NCBI GenBank assembly: GCA_028289095.1
Contig: JAQGGY010000029.1
Span: 1-9,091 of the forward strand
Reading direction: 5' to 3'
Length of the DNA: 9,091 bases
From: Candidatus Saccharimonadota bacterium
GTDB taxonomy: Bacteria > Patescibacteriota > Saccharimonadia > Saccharimonadales > Saccharimonadaceae
A model generated the notes under the pieces. That model had not been told where the DNA came from. It ran no database searches and saw only the letters and a list, made by a program, of their open reading frames with translations. Positions 1 to 6,227 of the stretch are shown here, piece by piece (position 1 is the stretch's first letter; each line of letters opens with the position of its first letter). The position numbers and the translations under genes are program-made.

Positions 1-244
1 TACTCAAGGCGACCGAGTTGACCTTGCCGAGGTTGAGCAAAATGAAATTGATGTCATCAAAGTCTATTTACCAGAACAACTTGGCGAAGACGAAGTCCGC
101 TCAATCGTAGAGGCTGTCGTGCAGCAACTTGGTGCGAATGGTATGAGCGATATGGGTAAGGTGATTGGCGCTGTAAAATCGAAAGTTGGCAACACAGCTG
201 ATGGTTCGCTTGTGGCAAAACTTGTCAAAGAAGCGCTAAGTTAA
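1..244 (+). CDS. YqeY/GatB-like domain protein, 3' end only
   Basis: The last 80 residues of a YqeY-family protein; the start lies outside the window. The reading frame begins at base 2 and ends at TAA 242-244. Visible family hallmarks are E-I-D-V-I-K-V-Y-L-P-E-Q-L near residues 15-27, followed by an (E/D)E-V-R-S-I-V helix, then D-M-G-K-V-I-G-A and a T-A-D-G-S-L-V-A-K-L-V-K ending. These are the helical tail shared by YqeY proteins and the C-terminal domain of GatB, the amidotransferase subunit. YqeY proteins are proposed to have a tRNA- or amidotransferase-linked role, but their exact function is not settled. The gene is followed after 21 bp by adk with its own AAGGAG, so it is probably the upstream member of one transcript. 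The family call is firm; the cellular role is not. Confidence 0.85.
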   Translation, partial: TQGDRVDLAEVEQNEIDVIKVYLPEQLGEDEVRSIVEAVVQQLGANGMSDMGKVIGAVKSKVGNTADGSLVAKLVKEALS

Positions 245-265
245 ACAAAAAAGGAGCATAGAATA

Positions 266-811
266 ATGATTGTATTTTTTGGCCCAGCTGGCGCTGGTAA
301 AAGTGTCCAGGGACAAATGCTTGCGGCACGTCATGGTTGGCGCTGGTTAAGTGCCGGCCAATTGCTACGTGATACGCACGACATCGAACTGATCAAAGAA
401 ATGCAGACTGGTGCACTTGTTAGCCCGGAAAAAGTAAACGCGCTAATGGGCGATGCGTTAAAACGAGCCACGAACATTGATCGTGTTATCCTTGACGGTT
501 TTCCTCGCCAATTAGGGCAAGCAAAGTGGCTAGTTGATTCCCAGCCAGAGCACGGCCGTTCGATTGCGCTAGTTGTCGTACTAGAAGTTCCACGTAGTGA
601 ATTATTGAAACGACTTGAGGTACGTGGCCGCGCAGATGACCAGCCGGAAATTATCGAAGAGCGACTCCGTATTTACCGCCAAGAAATGTATCCAGTACTT
701 GGTTACTTTACCGAGGAACATATTAATATCGTACACATCGACGGTACGGGTACAGTCGGACAAGTACATGACCGGATTATGGAAGAATTAGTAGCGTGCA
801 AACTGGTTTAA
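266..811 (+). CDS. adk: Adenylate kinase (NMP kinase family), short-LID form
   Basis: Predicted cytoplasmic nucleoside monophosphate kinase, most likely ATP + AMP to 2 ADP; 181 residues. The P-loop GPAGAGKS is at residues 6-13, the AMP-site segment SAGQLLR at 29-35, DGFPR with Mg-associated Asp77 at 77-81, and the LID arginine segment RGRADD at 120-125. The LID is the short type without a zinc-binding Cys cluster, which explains the length of about 180 rather than 215. Two positions differ from the usual pattern: GKGTQ is GKSVQ (residues 11-15) and the usual STGD is SAGQ (29-32). Specificity for AMP over another NMP is therefore inferred. The start is supported by AAGGAG at 251-256, 9 nt upstream. 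The 3' end overlaps map by 16 bp, so the two are probably translationally coupled; adk-map adjacency is common in bacteria. Confidence 0.88.
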   Translation: MIVFFGPAGAGKSVQGQMLAARHGWRWLSAGQLLRDTHDIELIKEMQTGALVSPEKVNALMGDALKRATNIDRVILDGFPRQLGQAKWLVDSQPEHGRSIALVVVLEVPRSELLKRLEVRGRADDQPEIIEERLRIYRQEMYPVLGYFTEEHINIVHIDGTGTVGQVHDRIMEELVACKLV

Positions 812-1557
812 AATCTGCAGCGCAAATTCAAGCAATGCGCGAGTGCGGCAAAATCCTGGCGTCGGTTTATCGTGATTTAAAAGCCTATGTCCATGCAGGC
901 ATGAGCGAGCTGGAAATTGATGCATGGGTAGAAAAAGAAATCATTCGCCACGGCGCGATTGCAACGTATAAAACCGCCGAAGTAAACTTTCCAAACGTAA
1001 TTTGCATCAGCGTTAATGATGAAATTGTTCATAGTGTTCCGACGGCATATGTGCTGGAAGTAGGTGATGTCGTCAGTTTTGATTTGGTGATTACTTATAA
1101 AGGTATGAAAACGGACAGCGCTTTTACGATGATAGTTGATGAACCGCCAACGGGTATAAAAAAGCATTTGATAAATTTTACCGAGCGTAGTTTGTATGCT
1201 GGAATTGATGCGATTAAAGGTCCTGTATATACGGGTGATATTGGTGCTGCGATTGAAAAAGTATTGAATGATGGCAAACTAGGTATTATTCGTGACTTGG
1301 TTGGTCATGGCGTCGGCTTGGAAATGCATATGGACCCAGAGATTCCGAATTATGGCCGCAAGGGAACAGGCGTATTACTAAAGCCTGGGGATACGATTGC
1401 GATCGAGCCGATGGCGACTCTTGGTGGTGAAAAGATTATTACCGATACGGCCGGCGATGGCTGGACAATCAGCACACGTGACGGTAGCCTTGCAGCGCAT
1501 TTTGAGCACACGGTGTTGATCACCGAAGACGGCGCAGAAATTCTTACGCAACTTTAG
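796..1557 (+). CDS. map: Type I methionine aminopeptidase, GTG start
   Basis: Removes the initiator methionine from nascent proteins in the cytoplasm; 253 residues, normal for type I enzymes lacking an N-terminal extension. All expected pita-bread-fold residues are visible: His79 (IVHSVP), metal ligands Asp96 and Asp107 (FD...TDSA), His171 (GHGVG), His178 (MHMDPEIPN), Glu204 (IEPM) and Glu237 (FEHTV). The predicted start is GTG at 796 inside the end of adk; the frame is open further upstream, but GGAAGA at 781-786 sits about 9 nt before this GTG and homology begins here (IQAMRECGKIL). The stop TAG at 1555-1557 lies within the 3' end of the opposing murI gene, leaving no room for a terminator between them. 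Catalytically intact by inspection. Confidence 0.95.
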   Translation: MQTGLKSAAQIQAMRECGKILASVYRDLKAYVHAGMSELEIDAWVEKEIIRHGAIATYKTAEVNFPNVICISVNDEIVHSVPTAYVLEVGDVVSFDLVITYKGMKTDSAFTMIVDEPPTGIKKHLINFTERSLYAGIDAIKGPVYTGDIGAAIEKVLNDGKLGIIRDLVGHGVGLEMHMDPEIPNYGRKGTGVLLKPGDTIAIEPMATLGGEKIITDTAGDGWTISTRDGSLAAHFEHTVLITEDGAEILTQL

Positions 1558-2197
1558 CGAGTAATTGCTGTACGCGTCGGCCAATCGCTTCCGACGGTTC
1601 GATGACTTGAGCGCGACCATTGGCGTATTCAATAATCATTTCTTTTATCCAGTGGTAATGCGTGCAGCCTAAGACGATGACATCAGCGCCGTGCTGATCG
1701 CATACGTAATCGACGACTTGTTTGATATGCGTTTGGTTAATCTGATTGTTCTCGATCCAATATGCCCATTGACTACAGTCGGGTTCAATAATAGTGACGT
1801 CCGAGCCGTAGCGTTCAACAAGTGCGGCATACCTTTGGCTGTCAAGGGTGGCGCGCGTTGCAAAAACGGCGATTACTTTCTTTTTCGTGATACTAGCTGC
1901 TGTTTTGACCATAGGTTCGATACCGATGAATAGTTGCCGTGGGTACCATTCCCTCAACTTTTCGATCACTAATGCTGTTGCTGTATTGCACGCAAGGATT
2001 ATGACATCGCAATTTGCGGCGAGAAGCGGCTGGATGGCTTTGTCGGTTAGAACGACGACCGCGCCTTTGGGTTTGTTGCCATACGGAACGTTGGCACGGT
2101 CGTTAGCGGTTATGATTTCCGCATCAGGAAAGGTGACTTGCAGTGCGGCGGCAACCGCTTCGCCACCAATGCCACTATCGAATACGCCTAATTTCAT
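1544..2197 (-). CDS. murI: Glutamate racemase
   Basis: Interconverts L- and D-glutamate to supply D-Glu for peptidoglycan, which implies the cell makes or remodels a peptidoglycan wall. It has 217 residues, shorter than the usual 250-270 but with the complete catalytic set. N-terminal FDSGIGG (6-12) carries Asp7 and Ser8; the first catalytic cysteine is Cys70 in ACNTAT, with the second in GCTH (Cys178, His180). NVPYGNKP at 36-43 matches the conserved substrate-loop region. The frame extends 25 codons upstream to 2272, but those residues are unrelated to the family, and MKLGVFDSGIGG is the typical N-terminus, so I start at 2197. No Shine-Dalgarno precedes this ATG; a TATACT box lies 6 nt upstream, suggesting a leaderless mRNA. 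Transcribed divergently from ftsA and convergently with map, whose end it overlaps by 14 bp. Confidence 0.92.
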   Translation of the reverse strand: MKLGVFDSGIGGEAVAAALQVTFPDAEIITANDRANVPYGNKPKGAVVVLTDKAIQPLLAANCDVIILACNTATALVIEKLREWYPRQLFIGIEPMVKTAASITKKKVIAVFATRATLDSQRYAALVERYGSDVTIIEPDCSQWAYWIENNQINQTHIKQVVDYVCDQHGADVIVLGCTHYHWIKEMIIEYANGRAQVIEPSEAIGRRVQQLLAKVA

Positions 2198-2203
2198 ACC
2201 TGT

Positions 2204-2209
2204 AGTATA
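2204..2209 (-). promoter_or_regulatory. Predicted -10 box of murI (leaderless promoter)
   Basis: On the minus strand the sequence reads TATACT, then six bases (ACAGGT), then the murI ATG. A start point about 7 nt after a -10 box would fall on the A of the ATG. A 4/6 match to a -35 box (TCGAAA) occurs 17 bp upstream. The absence of a Shine-Dalgarno agrees with leaderless initiation. Prediction only. Confidence 0.6.
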
Positions 2210-2317
2210 GAGCAGGTTGGAGGTTTTTTCGAGCATACTATGTAAAGCTTGTTTGCTAATAGTTAACAGCATAGTACTGTGTAGCGAAGAAGGCTATTCA
2301 AAATATGTCATAAGCGT

Positions 2318-2323
2318 TATACT
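2318..2323 (+). promoter_or_regulatory. Predicted -10 box of ftsA (leaderless promoter)
   Basis: TATACT is followed by seven bases (AAAACAC) and the ftsA ATG at 2331, so transcription would begin at or one base before the start codon. No Shine-Dalgarno lies in the preceding 20 bases. The -35 region is weak (TTCAAA at 2297-2302 with only 15 bp spacing). The same hexamer and geometry occur for divergent murI in the same spacer. Confidence 0.6.
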
Positions 2324-2330
2324 AAAACAC

Positions 2331-3572
2331 ATGCAAGAAACTTCTCGATATGCAGTCGGCATCGATATCGGAACGACCACTGTTCGCTGTGTGGTTGGAC
2401 ATATTGACGCGACGACAGGGTCACCAACGATTGTTGGTGTCGGTTCAGCACCTAATAGTGGAATGCGAAAAGGCGTGGTCGCACATTTAGCCGGTCCTGG
2501 ACAGGCGATTGACACGGCACTTGGCGAGGCTGAACGGATGAGTGGCTACCAAGTTGACGCTGCGTCAATCAGTGTCAATGGCGCACATATCCTAAGCAGC
2601 AAGGCCGACGGCATGATAGCGGTTGGCGGTATGGATCACGAAATCACTGATGAAGACCTCGCGCGTATCGAAGAAGTAGCTACTCTTGGTAAAGTACCAG
2701 CAAACCGTGAAATTTTAGAAGTTGTGCCGCATAGTTACCGTCTGGATGGCCAGGATAATATCAAAGATCCAATTGGCATGACGGGGACGCGCCTAGAAAT
2801 TAACGCCAATGTCGTCTCGGCGTTAGCACCACATCTGGCTAATTTGCAAAAATCCGCTGAAATGGCAAAGGTGATGCCGCATACAATTACACCAGCAGTT
2901 CTGGCAGCTGCGCGTGCTGTTTTGAACGAACAGCAGCTTGAAAATGGCGTCGCAGTGATTGATCTGGGTGGAGCAACGACGAGCATCGCAGTATTTGAAG
3001 AGGGTGATCTGCAATATGTTGCAGTTATTCCTTTGGGCGGCTCTAATATTTCAAATGACCTGGCGATTGGCTTGAAAACTGACCCTGAAATTGCCGAAAA
3101 GGTAAAAATTAGCCACGCAGTGGCCGTTGCGCGATCAGCGAACGAAGAAGTTAGCGTAAAGCATGAAAAAGAAACAATGACGTTTAATACCGAAGAGATT
3201 GACGAAATCGTCGAAGCCCGACTTGAAGAAATATTTGATGCAATCCAAAAAGAGCTTAAAAAAGCTGGTCGCGCAGGCCAGTTACCAAGCGGTGTCGTAC
3301 TGACGGGCGGAACAGCGAACCTAAAGGGTATTGCGCAGTATGCAAAAGAAAAATTGGGACTTGCTGCGCGCATTGGTAAGTCTGCCGGATATGGTGGTGT
3401 TGCTGAAAACATTGATCAGCCAGAATTCGCAACTGCGGTTGGTCTGATGTTGGTTGATGTTCATGGGGCTAGTCATATCGCAGGCCGTCATGAAGTGAAG
3501 GGTGGCGGCAAAGCTGCGCTCAAAAATGCTACTGGAATGGTGTCTAAGTTTTTAGACCGTTTCAAGGCATAA
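2331..3572 (+). CDS. ftsA: Cell division protein FtsA
   Basis: Actin-like ATPase that tethers FtsZ filaments to the membrane and recruits the divisome; 413 residues, typical length. The actin-fold nucleotide motifs are in order: phosphate-1 VGIDIGTTTVRCVVG (9-23), phosphate-2 VIDLGGATTSIAVF (209-222) and the adenosine motif GVVLTGGTANLKGI (321-334). The SHS2-type 1C domain falls between about 86 and 165 (SVNGAHILSS, then HEITDEDL). The C-terminal GMVSKFLDRFKA (402-413) is an amphipathic, basic membrane-targeting helix after a Gly/Lys-rich linker. The frame is open back to 2217, but those 38 extra residues look nothing like FtsA, while MQETSRYAVGIDIG is a standard N-terminus. ftsZ follows after 64 bp with its own promoter. 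Translation is probably leaderless. Confidence 0.95.
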   Translation: MQETSRYAVGIDIGTTTVRCVVGHIDATTGSPTIVGVGSAPNSGMRKGVVAHLAGPGQAIDTALGEAERMSGYQVDAASISVNGAHILSSKADGMIAVGGMDHEITDEDLARIEEVATLGKVPANREILEVVPHSYRLDGQDNIKDPIGMTGTRLEINANVVSALAPHLANLQKSAEMAKVMPHTITPAVLAAARAVLNEQQLENGVAVIDLGGATTSIAVFEEGDLQYVAVIPLGGSNISNDLAIGLKTDPEIAEKVKISHAVAVARSANEEVSVKHEKETMTFNTEEIDEIVEARLEEIFDAIQKELKKAGRAGQLPSGVVLTGGTANLKGIAQYAKEKLGLAARIGKSAGYGGVAENIDQPEFATAVGLMLVDVHGASHIAGRHEVKGGGKAALKNATGMVSKFLDRFKA

Positions 3573-3590
3573 CTATTTTTTGAACAATAA

Positions 3591-3599
3591 TGGTATACT
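3591..3599 (+). promoter_or_regulatory. Extended -10 promoter of ftsZ
   Basis: TGGTATACT is an extended -10 element (TGn plus TATACT) in the 64-bp ftsA-ftsZ gap. A start near 3606 would give a leader of about 30 nt, holding GGGGAGAG at 3620-3627, 9 nt before the ftsZ ATG. No convincing -35 is present, as expected for an extended -10. This allows ftsZ to be expressed independently of ftsA. Confidence 0.6.
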
Positions 3600-3636
3600 A
3601 AATTAAGAATAGAATATCTGGGGAGAGTGCAATTCC

Positions 3637-4839
3637 ATGCCTGAAGTAAAACCAAGTGAAATACAAACATTTGCGAGCATAAAAGTCGTAGGTGTCGGCG
3701 GTGCCGGCGGCTCTGCTGTTAACCGAATGAAGGACGCCGGATTATCAGGTGTTCAGTTCATCGCTATGAACACGGATGCGCAAGCATTGCATAATTCAAG
3801 GGCTGATATAAAAATCCACCTTGGCCATACGACCACAAACGGACTAGGCGCTGGTGCCGATCCCGCAACTGGTGAAGCAGCAGCAAATGAATCACGCGAA
3901 GAAATCCGCGCCGCTATCGAAGGTGCTGACATGATTTTTGTCACTATTGGTGCCGGTGGCGGTACAGGTAGCGGTGCAGGGCATGTGGTAGCAGAAATCG
4001 CCCGCGACCTTGGTATTTTGGTGGTTGGTGTTGCGACAAAGCCATTTAGCTTTGAGGGCGACAAGCGTCGTCAGAATGCTGATTGGGCGATTGCCCAACT
4101 TGGCCGACAGGTGGATACATTAATTACGATTCCAAACGATCGACTGCTTCAGACGATTGATCGCCGCACTCCATTACTTGAAACATTTAAAATCGCCGAT
4201 GACGTCCTGCGTCAGGGTGTACAGGGTATTTCTGAACTGATCACCGAACACGGTCTGATCAACTTGGACTTTGCCGACGTAAAAGCTATTATGAGCAACG
4301 CCGGATCAGCATTGATGGGTATTGGCCGCGCCAGTGGCGATGACCGTGCTGCACAAGCTGCTCAACAAGCAATTGAATCGCCATTAATCGAAGTATCGAT
4401 CGACGGCGCCAAGGGTGTACTATTTAACGTCACTGGTGGCTACGATATGAGCATGAGCGAAATCCAGGAAGCTGCCGAGATTATCACTAGTTCTGTATCA
4501 CCAGATGCAAACATTATCTTTGGTGCAACTTTAAAACCTGAACTGGAAGACGAATTAATCATCACCGTCATTGCAACAGGTTTCGATAGTGCATATTTCC
4601 ACGAACAAGCGGCACAATTAGAAACACCATCCGCATTAAACCAACGTCGTGAACCAGCTGTTGACGATGCCGCAGTTGAAGCAATTAATATGGACTTAGA
4701 TCAAGTTGATGTTGCTGCAAACTTTGCCGATGACACAACCCATAACATTTGGAACGATCAGCCAGAAGAAGCTGATGAATCAGACACACCTGCATTCCTT
4801 CGTCGCCGCAAAAAGAATAAAAAATCTGACGAATCTTAA
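3637..4839 (+). CDS. ftsZ: Cell division GTPase FtsZ
   Basis: Tubulin-like GTPase forming the cytokinetic ring; 400 residues. The N-terminal core has VVGVGGAGGSAVNRM (17-31), NTDAQAL (45-51), the tubulin signature GGGTGSG (107-113) and ATKPFSFEG (133-141). The T7 synergy loop NLDFADVKAIM (209-219) carries Asp211 and Asp214, needed for GTP hydrolysis by the neighbouring subunit, so the enzyme looks active. The C-terminal core ends near 317. An acidic, low-complexity linker (about 318-382) follows, then the conserved peptide DTPAFLRRR (383-391) that binds FtsA. This peptide is followed by an unusual lysine-rich tail to residue 400 rather than ending after FLR plus a few residues. The strong GGGGAGAG fixes the start. 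It heads a run with three genes behind it, the first only 10 bp away. Confidence 0.97.
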   Translation: MPEVKPSEIQTFASIKVVGVGGAGGSAVNRMKDAGLSGVQFIAMNTDAQALHNSRADIKIHLGHTTTNGLGAGADPATGEAAANESREEIRAAIEGADMIFVTIGAGGGTGSGAGHVVAEIARDLGILVVGVATKPFSFEGDKRRQNADWAIAQLGRQVDTLITIPNDRLLQTIDRRTPLLETFKIADDVLRQGVQGISELITEHGLINLDFADVKAIMSNAGSALMGIGRASGDDRAAQAAQQAIESPLIEVSIDGAKGVLFNVTGGYDMSMSEIQEAAEIITSSVSPDANIIFGATLKPELEDELIITVIATGFDSAYFHEQAAQLETPSALNQRREPAVDDAAVEAINMDLDQVDVAANFADDTTHNIWNDQPEEADESDTPAFLRRRKKNKKSDES

Positions 4840-4849
4840 GAGGTAGTAC

Positions 4850-5299
4850 ATGAGCTCGAAATATAAAATTGGAGATAGTCGTGTTATAGAATCACGCGAA
4901 TCTGCCGATGGTGTCACAATACGTCGTCGCCGTGAATCTCACGATGGAAAGCATCGCTTTACTACCTACGAACGTATTGAACGACCAAACTTGGCAGTAG
5001 TTAAAAAAGACGGCTCGCGTGAACTGTTTGACCGCGACAAACTATCAATCGCAATCAAACGATCAGTCGGCAAGTTCTTTTCATCAGAAGTCGAAGTAGA
5101 AGAAATGATTAACGGCGTCGAAGACGCGTTATATGAACTGGGTGAAAGTGAAGTAACGTCGCGACAAATTGGTGATCTTGTGATGGATGAACTAGCAGTT
5201 CGCAATGAGGTTGCGTATGTTCGTTTTGCAAGTGTGTATCATGATTTTAAAACGCTTGATGAGTTCGAAGAAATTTTACAGCAACGCCGTAGAAAGTAG
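4850..5299 (+). CDS. nrdR: NrdR-like ATP-cone regulator without zinc ribbon
   Basis: Homologue of NrdR, the (d)ATP-sensing repressor of ribonucleotide reductase genes; 149 residues, normal length. The N-terminal segment keeps the family's non-cysteine landmarks: GDSRV (8-12), IRRRRE (24-29) and RFTTYERIER (36-45). The ATP-cone domain covers about 49-138, with VVKKDGSRELFDRDKL, then SRQIGDLVMDEL and EVAYVRFASVY. The four cysteines that normally form the N-terminal zinc ribbon (CPxC near the start and CxxC before RFTTYER) are all absent, and the protein has no cysteine at all. The second pair is replaced by residues in ESHDGKH. An in-frame TAG at 4844-4846 immediately upstream rules out a missed N-terminus. 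AGAGGT at 4840-4845 supports this start. DNA binding may be lost or metal-independent; nucleotide sensing looks retained. The symbol reflects homology, not proven function. Confidence 0.85.
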   Translation: MSSKYKIGDSRVIESRESADGVTIRRRRESHDGKHRFTTYERIERPNLAVVKKDGSRELFDRDKLSIAIKRSVGKFFSSEVEVEEMINGVEDALYELGESEVTSRQIGDLVMDELAVRNEVAYVRFASVYHDFKTLDEFEEILQQRRRK

Positions 5300-5305
5300 G
5301 AATCT

Positions 5306-5563
5306 ATGAAGGCAGTCGTCATCTATAAAGAAGAAAGTGACCATGCAAGGGAAGTTCTAGATTATTTACGTGATTTTGAACGTCAAACGGGTCATGAACT
5401 TGAAACGATTAATCCTGAATCCCGTGACGGTGCAACATTTTGCCGGGCATACGATATTGTCGAATATCCAAGTATTGTCGCCCTCAGTGATGACGGCGCA
5501 TTACAAAACCTATGGCGTGGCCGGCCGCTTCCTACAATTAGCGAGGTCAGTTATTATGTCTAA
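5306..5563 (+). CDS. Small thioredoxin-like protein lacking CxxC
   Basis: An 85-residue soluble protein with a thioredoxin/glutaredoxin-like pattern: a beta strand MKAVVIYKEES, a helix (12-28), a strand ELETINPES, helix GATFCRAYDI (42-51), then VEYPSIVAL (52-60) with the fold's characteristic cis-proline (Pro55), and a final strand and helix. The position where the catalytic CxxC normally sits (after the first strand) reads KEESDHA, and the only cysteine is Cys46. It therefore cannot act as a classical dithiol oxidoreductase. There is no signal peptide, so it is probably cytoplasmic. It lies 6 bp after the nrdR-like gene and overlaps the VKOR gene by 8 bp, implying coupled translation and perhaps a related role. 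Fold assignment is by pattern and is moderate confidence. Confidence 0.65.
   Translation: MKAVVIYKEESDHAREVLDYLRDFERQTGHELETINPESRDGATFCRAYDIVEYPSIVALSDDGALQNLWRGRPLPTISEVSYYV
5543..5547 (+). promoter_or_regulatory. Ribosome binding site fixing the VKOR start
   Basis: GAGGT, inside the end of the thioredoxin-like gene, sits 8 nt before ATG 5556. The VKOR frame is open 62 codons further upstream to 5370, but that stretch merely overlaps the thioredoxin-like gene in another frame; this site identifies the real start. Confidence 0.7.
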
Positions 5564-6173
5564 AATTAACGAACTACTGCCGAAACGACCGAAATACAAG
5601 GGCTTATTCGGGACGATGCTTGCTTTTGGTATCGTCGGATTGATTGCAAGCTTTGTACTTGCAGTTGAAGAGTTTCATTTGTTAAAAGACCCAGCGACGG
5701 TACTCAGCTGCTCGTTTAATCTGGTATTAAACTGCTCGACGGTTATGCAGACGTGGCAGGCAACAGTCTTTGGGTTTCCAAATATGTTCATTGGACTGAT
5801 GGCTTTCCCTGTCGTGATTGTCGTGGCCGCACTTGGCTTGGCGCAGGCGCGTTTGCCTCGTTGGTTTTATATGTATGCGAATCTAGGGTATCTTTTAGGT
5901 GCGATTTTTGCCTACTGGTTGTTTTTTAATAGTCTGTATGATATCCAAGTACTTTGTCCGTGGTGCTTGATTGTAACGTTCAGCACGACGATACTACTCG
6001 CGACGATCACCAGCTACAACCTACAAAAAAATACGTTCGACCTTGATCAGAAACGCAATAAATTAGTGCAAAGATTCTTGAAAAAGGACCTACATAAACT
6101 TGTCATTGCAAGCTGGATCGTTTTGATGGTCGTACTTGTCGTGTTAAAATTCGGCGACGCATTATTTGTATAG
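5556..6173 (+). CDS. VKOR-family membrane disulfide oxidoreductase
   Basis: Vitamin K epoxide reductase family membrane protein, the functional counterpart of DsbB: it uses a quinone to drive disulfide formation in exported proteins. 205 residues with about five hydrophobic segments (roughly 18-37, 70-96, 104-125, 131-153 and 182-199). The four essential cysteines are present: the loop pair Cys52 and Cys60 (LSCSFNLVLNCSTV) and the membrane CPWC pair Cys134 and Cys137. The loop also has the GFPN element (73-76) typical of the family. There is no fused thioredoxin domain, so a separate partner should shuttle electrons; the upstream thioredoxin-like protein lacks CxxC and a signal peptide, so it is a poor candidate. 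The ATG overlaps the preceding gene by 8 bp. Last gene of the ftsZ run; secreted Cys-rich proteins follow downstream. Confidence 0.92.
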   Translation: MSKINELLPKRPKYKGLFGTMLAFGIVGLIASFVLAVEEFHLLKDPATVLSCSFNLVLNCSTVMQTWQATVFGFPNMFIGLMAFPVVIVVAALGLAQARLPRWFYMYANLGYLLGAIFAYWLFFNSLYDIQVLCPWCLIVTFSTTILLATITSYNLQKNTFDLDQKRNKLVQRFLKKDLHKLVIASWIVLMVVLVVLKFGDALFV

Positions 6174-6227
6174 GTAATACATTATATAGGGTGTTGTAAA
6201 AAATATTTTTATTATTTATTAGTATTA

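Noticed and set aside
2198..2272. N-terminal extension of murI to 2272
   Set aside because: The family begins at MKLGVFDSGIGG; the additional 25 residues are unrelated and lie upstream of the predicted promoter.
2217..2330. N-terminal extension of ftsA to an upstream ATG at 2217
   Set aside because: The 38 extra residues do not resemble FtsA, there is no ribosome binding site there, and the start would sit upstream of the predicted ftsA promoter.
2735..3412. Long open frame (225 codons) on the minus strand opposite ftsA
   Set aside because: Composition is Ser/Ala/Pro-rich without any motif, there is no ribosome binding site, and it mirrors the codon pattern of ftsA. It is an antisense shadow.
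5370..5555. Upstream extension of the VKOR frame by 62 codons
   Set aside because: It overlaps the thioredoxin-like gene in another frame and has no export or membrane character; GAGGT before ATG 5556 fits the usual VKOR N-terminus.
6179..6194. Possible NrdR box (ACATTATATAGGGTGT, about 13 of 16 matches to the consensus as I recall it) after the VKOR gene
   Set aside because: Known boxes occur as tandem pairs about three helical turns apart and upstream of ribonucleotide reductase genes. I found no second copy at that spacing, the region is very AT-rich, and the local NrdR-like protein lacks its zinc ribbon.
6199..6210. Palindrome AAAAATATTTTT considered as a terminator for the ftsZ-VKOR run
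   Set aside because: There is no GC-containing stem, and an all-AT stem would be too weak. It may simply be AT-rich promoter-upstream DNA.
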